47,708 nt of DNA from Serpentinimonas sp. (lineage in GTDB: Bacteria; Pseudomonadota; Gammaproteobacteria; Burkholderiales; Burkholderiaceae_C). Made by a program: the position numbers and the translations under genes. Shown here piece by piece: positions 26,120-35,600 of this stretch; position 1 is the stretch's first letter, and every line of letters starts with the position of its first letter. The stretch covers positions 1 to 47,708 of the forward strand of contig JALOSG010000003.1 in the NCBI GenBank assembly GCA_025458665.1, written 5' to 3'. The notes under the pieces are model-generated. The model made no database searches, was not told the DNA's origin, and worked only from the letters and a program-made list of their open reading frames with translations.

Positions 26120-27178
26120 ATGGAACCACGGCCAGACTCTCCCGCCAAGCCCGGCGCCACGGAACCCGCGCAGCCCCAGCGCCCGGCCGAGGCAGACCGC
26201 CCGTACCGCCAGCCTTTCAGGGGCAGCGAGGTCAGCCACGTCGAGTTCAAGGCCGCGCTGCTGCTGGCCGCCATGGCCTTGCTGGTGTTGGCGTCGGCGG
26301 CCTACCTGCTCTATGCGCGGGGTGTGTTCGAGTCGACACAGGAACTGGTGCTGATTGCCGACGATTCCGAGGGCGTGAGCGTGGGCATGGACCTGACTTT
26401 CTCTGGCTTTCCCATCGGGCGCGTGCGGCGCATCGAACTGGGCGAGTCGGGCAATGCGCGCATCATTGTGGATGTGCCTGTGCGCGACGCCAGATGGTTG
26501 CGCACCAGCAGCATCTTCACCATGGAGCGCAGCCTGGTGGGTGCCACCCGTATACGCGCCTACACCGGGCTGCTGGACGACCCGCCCCTGCCCGATGGCG
26601 CCGAGCGCACCGTGCTCAAGGGCGATGCCATGGCCGAACTTCCCCGGCTGGTGAGTTCCATCCGGGAACTGCTGGACAATCTCAACCAGATCACCGCAGC
26701 CGATTCCCCGCTCAACGCCACCCTGCGCCATCTGGAAACCACCACGGGGCGGCTGGCCGGACCAGAGGGGGCCATGGGTGTACTGATGGGCAACCCGCCG
26801 GACCGGGAAACCGCACTCGGCCTGTTGCGCCAGACCCAGGCGGTGCTGGAGCGTGTAGAGGCAGCCACAGGCCGGGCCGAGACCTTGCTGGGCAATGCCG
26901 ACGAGCGGGTCTTCGGGCAAGCCGGGCTGATGACCGACGTGCAGGGCACTGTGCAGCAGGTGCAAGGTTTGCTGGCGGACGCGCGCAGCAGCCTGCAGCG
27001 GGTGGATGCCGTGCTGGTGGAGGCGCAGGCCATAGGCCAGAACACCCGCGAAGCCACGGTGGACCTGGGTGTACTGCGTGCCGAAGTGGAGGCCAGCCTG
27101 CGCAAGGTAGATGGACTGGTGAACGAGGTCAACCGCAAGTGGCCTTTCCAGCGCGAGACGGAGTTGAAACTGCCATGA
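26120..27178 (+). CDS. MCE (MlaD-like) family protein
   Basis: A 352-residue protein anchored by one helix (residues 44-66) after a proline-rich cytoplasmic tail, with an MCE/MlaD domain at about residues 73-155 (GVSVGMDLTFSGFPIGRVRRIEL) and a long helical C-terminal region rich in Leu, Gln and Glu, suggesting a coiled coil or needle. It should form the periplasmic lipid channel of an MCE transporter together with the preceding permease. The start is the first ATG after the permease. The next gene overlaps by ATGA. Confidence 0.88.
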   Translation: MEPRPDSPAKPGATEPAQPQRPAEADRPYRQPFRGSEVSHVEFKAALLLAAMALLVLASAAYLLYARGVFESTQELVLIADDSEGVSVGMDLTFSGFPIGRVRRIELGESGNARIIVDVPVRDARWLRTSSIFTMERSLVGATRIRAYTGLLDDPPLPDGAERTVLKGDAMAELPRLVSSIRELLDNLNQITAADSPLNATLRHLETTTGRLAGPEGAMGVLMGNPPDRETALGLLRQTQAVLERVEAATGRAETLLGNADERVFGQAGLMTDVQGTVQQVQGLLADARSSLQRVDAVLVEAQAIGQNTREATVDLGVLRAEVEASLRKVDGLVNEVNRKWPFQRETELKLP

Positions 27179-27879
27179 AACGCGGTGCCGCTGCCTTGCT
27201 GGTTCTGTCGGGTTTTCTGGCAGGTTGCGCGGGTACACCGCCGCCGCCCGATTGGCAGATGAACGCCCAGAGTGCGGTGGACCGTGCCACCAGTGCCTAC
27301 CTGGAGGGAAACACCCGCGTGGCCGATGCCGAGTGGGCGCGGGCCCGATCGGCCGTGCGCAGCACCGGCCGGGCAGACCTGCTCTCGCGGGTGGAACTGT
27401 CCCGGTGCGCTGCGCAGCTGGCCAGCCTGGACGTTTCCCGGCCGGTAGCCTGCCCCGCGTTTGCGCCGCTGGCTCAGGACGCGGGCCCGCCCGAGCAGGC
27501 CTACGCCCGGTTCCTGGCAGGGCAGGCCACACCGGCCGACGTGGCGCTGCTGCCAGCGGCCCAGCAAGCCCTCGCCGTGTGGGACTCTGCCGCCGGCGCG
27601 GCGCAGGCCATGGACCGCCTGCGTGCCATCGGCGAGCCCCTACCGCGGTTGGTGGCTGCAGCAGCGCTCCTGCAGCGCCTGCCCAGCGCAGGTCTGCAGC
27701 CCGGCGATGGCCTTGAACTGGCCGCGCTGGCCATTGAAACTGCGTCGGCGCAGGGCTGGCGGCGCCCGTTGCTGGCGTGGCTGGTACTGCAGGAAAGCTG
27801 GGCACAGCAGGCTGGCAATACGGCATTGGCCGATCAGGCCCGCCGGCGCCTGGCACTTGTCAAGGGCGCTGGGGGTTAG
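27175..27879 (+). CDS. uncharacterised lipoprotein of the MCE operon
   Basis: A 234-residue protein with a lipoprotein signal, LSGFLAGC (Cys18 lipidated), then a mostly alpha-helical Ala-rich body with two cysteines (in SRCAAQL and RPVACPAF) that could form a disulphide. I do not recognise a domain; the amphipathic helices could be TPR-like. It does not look like the PqiC/ABC-transport auxiliary lipoprotein often found in such operons. The ATG overlaps the MCE gene stop, so it is translationally coupled and probably works with that system at the outer membrane. Confidence 0.75.
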   Translation: MKRGAAALLVLSGFLAGCAGTPPPPDWQMNAQSAVDRATSAYLEGNTRVADAEWARARSAVRSTGRADLLSRVELSRCAAQLASLDVSRPVACPAFAPLAQDAGPPEQAYARFLAGQATPADVALLPAAQQALAVWDSAAGAAQAMDRLRAIGEPLPRLVAAAALLQRLPSAGLQPGDGLELAALAIETASAQGWRRPLLAWLVLQESWAQQAGNTALADQARRRLALVKGAGG

Positions 27880-27896
27880 CCTGCAAGGAGGTCGCG

Positions 27897-27922
27897 GCGG
27901 GTTCAGGCGGGTTCAGGCGGGT
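27897..27922. repeat. 10-bp tandem repeat at the AEC stop codon
   Basis: GCGGGTTCAG occurs twice in tandem with a third partial copy in the spacer between two convergent genes. The second copy contains the stop codon of the AEC carrier gene. An unused AAGGAGG (27885-27891) lies just before it. Confidence 0.7.
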
Positions 27923-28857
27923 AGCCAGGCCGCCAGCACACCCAGCGCGAATGGCAGGCTGGCCATGCCGAGCAGGGTGGACAGCGTCACCAGCCCAGCC
28001 ACATAAGCGCCGTCGTAGCCCATGCGCGCGGCGAGTACGTAGCAGCTCGATGCCGTGGGCACCGCCGAGAACAGCAGCAGCACCTGCGCCTGCACAGGGC
28101 TCAGCTGCCACAGCAGCGCCATCGCCAATGCCAGGACAGGCAAGGCCAGGTGCTTCAGCCCCAACACTGCCACGGCCAGTGCTTTGGCGTGGCGCATCTG
28201 GCCCAGCTGCATGCCCGCTCCCGCGGCCATGAGCCCCAGGGCCAGAGAGGCCTGGCCAATGCGGTTGGTGGTGGGCAGCAGCCAGTCGGGGATCTGAAAA
28301 CCCAGCAGATTGGCGGTCAGCCCGCTCAAGGTGGCCAGAATCAACGGATTGCGCAACAGTTCCCGCGCGAAGCCGCGCTGCGCGTGGCGCGCCATGGGCC
28401 ACACCGCGCCCACGTTGAACAGCGGCACACACACGCCAATCAGCACGGCGATCATGAGCAGCCCCTCGGCACCCGCCACCCGCTCCACCAGCACCAGCGC
28501 AATGAAGGAGTTGAAGCGAAAGGCGACCTGCGCGGCGGCTGCGTGCTGGCGGGCGTCCACGTGCCGACGCAGCCAGGGCCAGTAGGGCAGGGAATAGGCC
28601 AGGGCAATGCCTGCCAATCCCAGGCTCAGCCCGGCGGCCGCCATGTGGCTGGCTGTCTGTACATCCAGCGGCGTGCGCACGATGGAGGAAAACAGCAGCA
28701 CCGGGAACAGGAAGTAGTAGACCAGGCTCTCTACCTGGTCCCAGACCTTGCGGTTCAGGGCGGTGTAGCGGCACACCAGGTATCCGCACAGAATGAGCGA
28801 GAAGTCGGGGAAGAGCAGTTGGGCGAAATTCACTGCTGGAGCATAACCATTCGGCAT
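27913..28857 (-). CDS. AEC family (auxin efflux carrier-like) transporter
   Basis: A 314-residue inner-membrane protein with about ten hydrophobic helices in the two repeated halves typical of AEC carriers, with helix-breaking segments such as NPLILATLSGLTANLLG and VPTASSCYVLAARMGYD. Bacterial members export malate or other organic acids. The ATG at 28857 is chosen because GGAGG stands 6 bases upstream; an ATG at 28863 has no spacing, and a GTG at 28833 would also leave the first helix intact. It is a single gene, divergent from the NYN-like gene with 106 bases between starts. Confidence 0.88.
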   Translation of the reverse strand: MPNGYAPAVNFAQLLFPDFSLILCGYLVCRYTALNRKVWDQVESLVYYFLFPVLLFSSIVRTPLDVQTASHMAAAGLSLGLAGIALAYSLPYWPWLRRHVDARQHAAAAQVAFRFNSFIALVLVERVAGAEGLLMIAVLIGVCVPLFNVGAVWPMARHAQRGFARELLRNPLILATLSGLTANLLGFQIPDWLLPTTNRIGQASLALGLMAAGAGMQLGQMRHAKALAVAVLGLKHLALPVLALAMALLWQLSPVQAQVLLLFSAVPTASSCYVLAARMGYDGAYVAGLVTLSTLLGMASLPFALGVLAAWLPA

Positions 28858-28963
28858 GGCCATCCTCCGCCGCCTGCGCCCGACTGCGCAGGCGCACTGT
28901 CCGTTCCGTGACAAAATTCGGCCTTTCTGTGAACCCGTTGCTTTATTCGGGCTCTCAGAAGCT

Positions 28964-30043
28964 ATGAAGCTTAAGTTCCATTTAGGCAAAAGGAGCGCCG
29001 TGCGCCAACCCTATTCCTCCCCTTATTCTTCCGCGGCGCCTTATTCTTCAGCGTCCCCCCAGTCTTCCTCCGGTTCGTCTGCCGGCGCAGCCTCCCTTCA
29101 CAGCCCACGTGGCGCATACCCCGCAGGCCCTGCCCCCCAGGCTGTGGCGCTCGTCGATGAGCGCTTTGCCACCTGGCTGGCCGGACAGAATCTGGACGCC
29201 AGCCCCCAGACCCTGCAACGCCATACTCTGACCCTTGTCGTGACAGACCTGTTGCGCCAGCATGGCATCGACCTGCCGCTGCTGCGCGTCTACCTCTACA
29301 GCGATCGGCCCATGGTGGATGCACTCGACGACGTGGTTCTGCGCACGGTGCCGCAACACCACGCCGATGGCGGCTTGGGGCTGGTGCGGGCCATGGGCCT
29401 GGAGATCAGCCAGCTGGCGCAACGTGGCGCCTGCAGCCACCTGTTTGTGTTCAGCGACGACGAGCGCCTCATTCCCTATGTGGACGAGGCGCAGTGGCGT
29501 GGGACCAAGGTGCTGCTGGCCACCGACGAAGCCCACCGCCATGTGGGCCGGCTCATGAGCGATGACCCCAGCTGGGCCCGCCTGCTGGCCCAGGCCGACC
29601 GCCGGGTGGTTCTGCCGCTGGCCGCCTGGCAAGCGTTGGCGGTAGAGGGCGCGCCCCTGCCCGACGTTCCCGCGCGGGCCCAGGCCCCGATCTCGCCAGC
29701 TGGCCCGGCCGAAGCCCACGCCCGCCGAGAGGAACCCGTGTTCTTCAATGACACCGACCCTGCCGCCCCACCCACCGACGATTGGCGCGAGCAGGTGCAA
29801 CGCGTGATTGCTCAGTGGTGGGAAGAGGAGTCCCCCGACGCCCGGCAGGACTTGTCGGAGGAAATGCGCCATGCGCAAGGTGTGCCCCCCGAGACCGACC
29901 GGCACCTGCTGTTGCGCGTGCGCCGCGAGCTCTCGCGCACCCTGAGCTTCCCGGAGAAGAAGGCCATGCGCGAAATGATCCGTGCCACGGTGCTGGGCGA
30001 GGAGGGTGCCGGCCAGCGCGCCCCGGTCTCCAGCGACTCATGA
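28964..30043 (+). CDS. NYN/PIN-like fold protein of unknown function
   Basis: A 359-residue protein with a Pro-Tyr-Ser-Ser repeat tail (residues 16-40), then a domain starting VALVDERF (D65) and leading to FVFSDDERLIPYVDEAQWRGTKVLL (D165, D166). This order of an early aspartate, and later acidic SDDE followed by a helix and a Gly-x-Val-strand, resembles NYN/LabA-type nuclease domains. The C-terminal 90 residues (WWEEESPDARQDL, RVRRELSRTLSFPEKKAMREMI) look like a separate helical domain, possibly binding nucleic acid. Nuclease activity is inference only. The stop overlaps the start of the methyltransferase gene (ATGA), and rnhA follows in the same way. Confidence 0.7.
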   Translation: MKLKFHLGKRSAVRQPYSSPYSSAAPYSSASPQSSSGSSAGAASLHSPRGAYPAGPAPQAVALVDERFATWLAGQNLDASPQTLQRHTLTLVVTDLLRQHGIDLPLLRVYLYSDRPMVDALDDVVLRTVPQHHADGGLGLVRAMGLEISQLAQRGACSHLFVFSDDERLIPYVDEAQWRGTKVLLATDEAHRHVGRLMSDDPSWARLLAQADRRVVLPLAAWQALAVEGAPLPDVPARAQAPISPAGPAEAHARREEPVFFNDTDPAAPPTDDWREQVQRVIAQWWEEESPDARQDLSEEMRHAQGVPPETDRHLLLRVRRELSRTLSFPEKKAMREMIRATVLGEEGAGQRAPVSSDS

Positions 30044-30921
30044 GCCCCGGCACGGTAGAGGCGGGCCACGAACTCTCGGCCTGGCTGGCCACGCCTGCCG
30101 GGCGCTACCTGCTGGAGTGGGAGCGCGAGCAGTTCGATGCCGCCGTGGCCGATGCGTTTGGCTACAACGCCTTGCAACTGGGCCTGCCCGAACTGCCTGC
30201 GCTGAGTGCCAACCGCATGCCACACCGCTGGGTGGCGCTGCCCGAGCACTGGGCTGCCGCGGAGGGGACCGAGCCGCTTCCGGCAGGCATTCCGGTCGCC
30301 CAGGCGGATTCACAACCTGCCGTGGCTCTGGTCACCCACGCCGCCGCACTGCCATTTCCCGCTGCCAGCCTGGACCTGCTGGTACTGCCCCACACCCTCG
30401 AACTGAGCGCCGACCCGCATGCCGTGCTGCGGGAGGTGGAGCGCGTGCTGGTGCCCGAGGGCCGGGTAGTCATTTCCGTACTGAACCCGGCCAGCTTGTG
30501 GGGCCTCACCCAGCAGCGCGCGCAATGGTTCGAACGGCTGGGCGTGAAGCGCTACGGCTTGTCGGAGCGTTTTGTGCCCGAGACCGGCGATCTGATCGCG
30601 CCATGGCGCCTGCGCGACTGGCTGCGCCTGCTCAGCTTCGAGGTGGAAACATCGCGCTACGGCTGCTTCAGGCCTGCCGTGCACAGCGAGAAATGGTTGC
30701 AGCGCTGGGCCTGGATGGACCGGCGCGGCAAACGGCTGTGGCCTTTCCTGGGTGCGGTGTATTTGGTGTCTGCCGTGAAGAAAGTGCGCGGCATGCACCT
30801 GCTCGGGCCAGCCTGGAAGCCGGCACGTGCCGCCACCGCGCCTGTGGGCGTGACGCAGCGTCCTTCCCTCCACCGGTCCCGGTCCCCACTTCCATCCGCA
30901 CCGCACCAGGACAACTCTTGA
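30040..30921 (+). CDS. class I SAM-dependent methyltransferase, YafS-like
   Basis: A 293-residue protein resembling E. coli YafS, which is likewise encoded beside rnhA. The methyltransferase-like middle part is LPFPAASLDLLVLPHTLELSADPHAVLREVERVLVPEGRVVISVLNP. The usual glycine-rich SAM motif (GxGxG) is not evident before it, so cofactor binding is doubtful or divergent. The N-terminal WEREQFDAAVADAFGYNALQLG matches the YafS-type opening. The substrate is unknown. The start overlaps the previous gene by ATGA, and the stop overlaps the TTG start of rnhA. Confidence 0.85.
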   Translation: MSPGTVEAGHELSAWLATPAGRYLLEWEREQFDAAVADAFGYNALQLGLPELPALSANRMPHRWVALPEHWAAAEGTEPLPAGIPVAQADSQPAVALVTHAAALPFPAASLDLLVLPHTLELSADPHAVLREVERVLVPEGRVVISVLNPASLWGLTQQRAQWFERLGVKRYGLSERFVPETGDLIAPWRLRDWLRLLSFEVETSRYGCFRPAVHSEKWLQRWAWMDRRGKRLWPFLGAVYLVSAVKKVRGMHLLGPAWKPARAATAPVGVTQRPSLHRSRSPLPSAPHQDNS

Positions 30922-31352
30922 ACCGCGTCATCATCTACACCGACGGCGCCTGCAAAGGCAACCCCGGCCCTGGCGGCTGGGGCGTTTTTCTGCAATCGGG
31001 CGCCAGCGAAAAAGAACTCTGGGGCGGCGAGCCCGAGACCACCAACAACCGCATGGAACTCACAGCCGTCATCGAGGCGCTCAAGGCCCTGAAGCGCCCT
31101 TGTGACGTGCTGCTGTACCTGGACAGTGAGTACGTGCGCAAAGGCATCACCGAGTGGCTGCCCGGCTGGAAAGCCCGGGGCTGGAAAACCGCCGCCAAGC
31201 AACCCGTGAAGAATGTGGACCTGTGGCAGGCGCTGGATGCGCTGGTGCAGGGCGGTGGCCACCGCATCGACTGGCGCTGGGTGAAGGGGCACGCGGGCGA
31301 TCCGGGCAACGAACGCGCCGATAGGCTGGCCAACCGGGGTGTGCCCGGCTGA
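30918..31352 (+). CDS. rnhA: ribonuclease HI
   Basis: A 144-residue endonuclease that cuts RNA in RNA-DNA hybrids. All active-site residues are present: D9 in IIYTDGACKGNPG, E47 in NNRMELTAV, D69 in YLDSEYV, H125 in VKGHAG and D135 in NERADRLA. The start is TTG, overlapping the methyltransferase stop (TTGA), with an AGGA site 7 bases upstream; no other in-frame start precedes the conserved first strand. The length is close to the 155 residues of E. coli. It is the last gene of the three-gene chain. Confidence 0.96.
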   Translation: MNRVIIYTDGACKGNPGPGGWGVFLQSGASEKELWGGEPETTNNRMELTAVIEALKALKRPCDVLLYLDSEYVRKGITEWLPGWKARGWKTAAKQPVKNVDLWQALDALVQGGGHRIDWRWVKGHAGDPGNERADRLANRGVPG

Positions 31353-31464
31353 CGCGGTACCCGAGTTTTCTGCTGTGGAAAATGACTGATATGGCGATAA
31401 TGCGACCATACAGTTCATCAACGCTGGCCCTGCGGGCTGGCACAGTGCGGCAGGAGCTCGGGGC

Positions 31465-32661
31465 ATGGCGGGTAAATGGATCTACTGGGTAGCGGCAGCG
31501 GCCGGCATATCGGCCGCGTCCGGTGCGGCCTGGTGGTGGCAAAACCAGCCTTCCGGCTCGGTAGCGGGTACCGCCGCGCCAACAGGCGGCCCGGCTGCCC
31601 AGGGCGGGCAGGGTCCCACGGGAGCTCGCCCAGGGGGCCCAGGCGGCCCTGGTGGTCCGGGCGCGGTGCCCAGCGTGGAAGCCACGCCGGTGCAGACAGC
31701 CCGGTTGGTCGATGACGCGCAGGCAGTGGGCACCTTGCGGTCTCGCCAGAGCGTGACCCTGCGGCCCGAGGTGAGCGGGCGCATTGTGCAGATTGCGTTC
31801 ACCGAAGGTGCACCTGTGCGCCGGGGCCAGCTGCTGGTGCAGCTGGACGATACGCTGCAGCGCGCCGAACTGAGCCAGGCCGAAGCGCAACTCTCCATCG
31901 CGCGCGCCAACCTGCGCCGCAACGAGGAACTGGTGGCGCAGAACTTCGTGGCCCAGCGCGTGCTGGAAGAAAGCCGCGCCGCGTTGCAGGTGGCCGAAGC
32001 GCAGGTCCAGCTGGCCCAGGCCCGGTTGTCGCGCATGCGCCTCACGGCCCCGTTCAACGCCACCGCCGGTATCCGTCAGATCAACCTCGGTGATTTTGTG
32101 CGCGATGGCGCCGACCTCGTCAACCTCGAAGACCTGTCGGTGCTGCAGGTGGATTTCCGCCTGCCGGAACGCTACCAGCCGCGCCTGAGCGTGGGCCAAC
32201 CCGTCGACGTGCTGCTCGATGCGCTGCCGGGCTTGCGCTTCACCGCCACCGTGCAGGCTGTGGACCCGTTGGTGGACGCCGATGGCCGCGCCCTGCTGGT
32301 GCGCGCTTCGCTACCCACCGTAGGGGTGGAGGGAGGAGCGGCGCTGCGGCCTGGCATGTTCGCCCGCGTGAATGTGGTGTTCGAGGTGAACGAGCAGGCT
32401 CTCGTGGTGCCCGAAGAAGCGATCGTGCCGCAGGGCGAGAAGCACTTCGTCTTCCGGCTGGAAAAGGAAGGCGAGGGCGACAGCGCCCGCACCGTGTCGC
32501 GCCGCACCGAAGTCCAACTGGGCATACGCCGTGGTGCCCAGGTGCAGGTGGTGCAGGGCCTGAGCGCCACCGACACGGTGGTGGTGGCCGGCCAGCAGCG
32601 CCTGCAGCGCGACGGCACGCCGGTGCGCGTGATCGATGTGGCTCGCCGCAGCGGCAGCTGA
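31465..32661 (+). CDS. RND efflux periplasmic adaptor subunit
   Basis: A 398-residue membrane-fusion protein. After an N-terminal anchor (residues 7-25) comes a Gly/Pro-rich linker (GARPGGPGGPGGPG), then the lipoyl half-motifs, the hairpin coiled coil (TLQRAELSQAEAQLSIARANLRRNEELV), the beta-barrel (RLTAPFNATAGIRQINLGDFVRDG) and the membrane-proximal domain (EQALVVPEEAIVPQGEKHFVF). It links the RND pump encoded next to an outer-membrane channel. An AGGAG site precedes the ATG. No outer-membrane factor gene is in the window, so a TolC/OprM-type protein must come from elsewhere. Confidence 0.93.
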   Translation: MAGKWIYWVAAAAGISAASGAAWWWQNQPSGSVAGTAAPTGGPAAQGGQGPTGARPGGPGGPGGPGAVPSVEATPVQTARLVDDAQAVGTLRSRQSVTLRPEVSGRIVQIAFTEGAPVRRGQLLVQLDDTLQRAELSQAEAQLSIARANLRRNEELVAQNFVAQRVLEESRAALQVAEAQVQLAQARLSRMRLTAPFNATAGIRQINLGDFVRDGADLVNLEDLSVLQVDFRLPERYQPRLSVGQPVDVLLDALPGLRFTATVQAVDPLVDADGRALLVRASLPTVGVEGGAALRPGMFARVNVVFEVNEQALVVPEEAIVPQGEKHFVFRLEKEGEGDSARTVSRRTEVQLGIRRGAQVQVVQGLSATDTVVVAGQQRLQRDGTPVRVIDVARRSGS

Positions 32662-32691
32662 CCCCCGTTCCCTCACAGGACAGCGTCCACC

Positions 32692-35600
32692 ATGCAACTG
32701 CCCGAAATATCCATACGCCGGCCGGTGTTTGCCACCGTGCTGTCGCTGCTCATTCTGCTCATAGGCTGGGTATCGTTCGACGGGCTCACGGTGCGCGAGT
32801 ACCCCAAGATCGACGAGCCCAACGTCACGGTCACCACGCGCTTCCCCGGGGCTTCCAGCGAAGTGGTGGAGTCCACCGTGACCAAGCCGCTGGAGGACTC
32901 CATCGCGGGCATTGAAGGCGTGCAGGTGCTGACCTCCATCAGCCGGCAGGAGCAAAGCCAGATCACCGTGCGCTTCGACTTGGCGCGCGACCCCGACGCC
33001 GCTGCCGCCGAAGTGCGCGACAAGGTCAGCCGTGTGCGGGGCCGCTTGCCCGCCACCGTGGAAGAGCCGGTGGTGGCCAAGGTGGAGGCCGATGCCTTCC
33101 CCGTGGTCTGGCTGGCGCTCAGCTCCGACACGCACGACGCGCTGCAACTCTCGGACTTTGCCAACCGCATTGCCAAGCCCATTCTGCAAACCGCCACCGG
33201 CGCAGCCGATGTGCGTATTTTTGGCGAGCGCCGCTACTCCATGCGCGTCTGGCTCGACCCGGACCGTCTGGCCGCCTTCAACCTGACGGTGCAGGACGTG
33301 GAGGATGCGCTGCGCCGCTCCAACCTCGAAGTGCCTGCAGGCCGCATAGAAAGCCAGCAGCGCGAGTTCAACGTGACCGCCGCCACCGACCTGCAGACCG
33401 TGGAGCAGTTCCGCGCCGTCACCATACGCAACGTCAATGGCCAACCCATACGCATTGGCGATGTGGCCCGCGTGGCGCAAGGCCCGCAGGACGAGCGCAC
33501 CTCGGTACGGCTCAACGGCCAGGACTCCATTTCGCTGGGTGTCATCCGGCAGGCCACGGCCAACCCGCTCGAACTCTCGGCCTCGGTGCGCGGCATGATG
33601 GACCGCATCCGCGGCGACCTGCCCGAGGGCGTGCAGCTCAACCTGGCCAACGACAACTCGGTCTTCATCGACCGCTCCATCAAGGCCGTCTACACCACCA
33701 TCGCCGAGGCGGTGTTTCTGGTGGCGCTGGTCATTTTTGTGTTCCTGCGCACCTTGCGCGCTTCCATCATTCCGCTGGTCACCATTCCGGTGTGCCTGAT
33801 AGGCGCGTTCGCGCTCATGGCGCTGTTCGGTTTCTCCATCAACACCCTCACGCTGCTGGCGCTGGTGCTGGCCATTGGTTTGGTGGTGGACGATGCCATC
33901 GTGGTGCTGGAGAACATCTACCGCTACATCGAGGAGGGCATGGAGCCGTTTGCCGCTTCGATCAAGGGCGCCAAGGAGGTGGCCTTCCCGGTGGTGGCCA
34001 TGACGCTGACGCTGGCTGCGGTGTACGCGCCGCTGGCCTTCACGCCTGGGCGCACGGGCCGGCTGTTCGCCGAGTTTGCACTGGCACTGGCCGGTGCGGT
34101 GCTGGTGTCGGGCTTTGTGGCGCTCACGCTCTCGCCCATGATGTGCTCCAAGCTGCTGCGCCACAACCCCAAGCCCGGCCGTTTCGACCGTGGCATGGAA
34201 CGGGTGCTGGTGGGTATCACCCAGGGTTACCGGCGCGTGCTGGCGCTGACGCTGCAGGTGCGCTGGCTGGTGGTGGGCGTCATGCTGGCCAGTGCGGGTG
34301 GCAGCTGGTGGTTGCTGCAGAACATCAAGCAGGAACTGGCTCCGGTGGAGGACCGCGGCGTCATCCTCACCATCATCAATGGCCCCGACGGTGCCACCAT
34401 GGAGTACACGCGCCGCTACGCCGAAGCCATTGAAAACATAGGCCGCGAATACGACGAGTTCGATCGGGTGTTCTCCATCGTGGGCAACCCTACCGTGGCC
34501 CAGGCCAACGTGTTCCTGCGTGCCAAGCCCTGGGAGGAGCGCGAGCGCACCACGCAGGAAATTGCCCGCGAGATCACCCCACGCATTGCCTCCTTGCCCG
34601 GCGTGAGCGCCTTCCCCATCACGCCGCCCTCGCTGGGGCAGGGCTTCCGGGAGCGGCCCATCAACTACGTCATCGTCACCTCCGACAGCTACGAGAATCT
34701 GGCCAAGGTGGTGGAGGAATTCCGCGCCCGCATGGCGCAGCAGCCGGGCTTTGTGCAGGTAGATACCGACCTGCGGCTCAACAAACCCGAGATCCGCCTC
34801 GATGTGGATCGCGAGCGTGCCGCCGACATGGGCGTGAGTGTGGACGCCATTGCCCGCACGGTGGAGACCATGCTGGGCGGGCGCATCGTGACGCGTTACA
34901 AGCGCGGAGGCGAACAGTACGACGTGGTGGTGCAGACCGAATCCACCCAGCGCAACACGCCCGACGACATCGACCGCATGTTCGTGCGCGGCCGCAACGA
35001 CGCCATGATCCCGCTGGCCTCGCTGGTGACCACCCGCGAGGTGGTGGTGCCGCGGGAACTGAACCACTTTGCCCAGCGCCGCAGTGCCACCATCACCGCC
35101 AATCTGGCCCCCGATTTCGCGTTGGGCGAGGCGCTGGACTACATGGACGACATAGCCCGCGATGTGCTGCCTGTGGGCTACACCACAGACCTGAACGGCC
35201 AGAGCCGTGAGTTCCGCAGCGCCTCGGGCTCGCTGGCGCTGGTGTTCGTGCTGGCCCTGCTGTTCATCTACTTGGTGCTGGCTGCGCAGTTCGAAAGTTT
35301 CGTGGACCCGTTCATCATCATGCTGTCGGTGCCGCTGTCGATGCTGGGTGCGCTGCTGGCCTTGAAGTTCACGGGAGGCACGCTCAATGTGTTCAGCCAG
35401 ATCGGGCTGGTCACGCTGGTGGGACTCATCACCAAGCACGGCATCCTGATTGTGGAGTTTGCCAACAAGCTGCGCGAGCAGGGCCTGAGCGTGGCCGATG
35501 CGGTGCAAAAGGCGGCCGAGCTGCGCCTGCGCCCCATCCTCATGACCACCGGCGCCATGGTGCTGGGCGCCATTCCGCTGGCATTGGCCAGTGGCGCGGG

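Noticed and set aside
27880..27912. Small gene after the MCE-operon lipoprotein, because of the AAGGAGG at 27885
   Set aside because: No ATG, GTG or TTG lies within a useful distance before the convergent gene ends.
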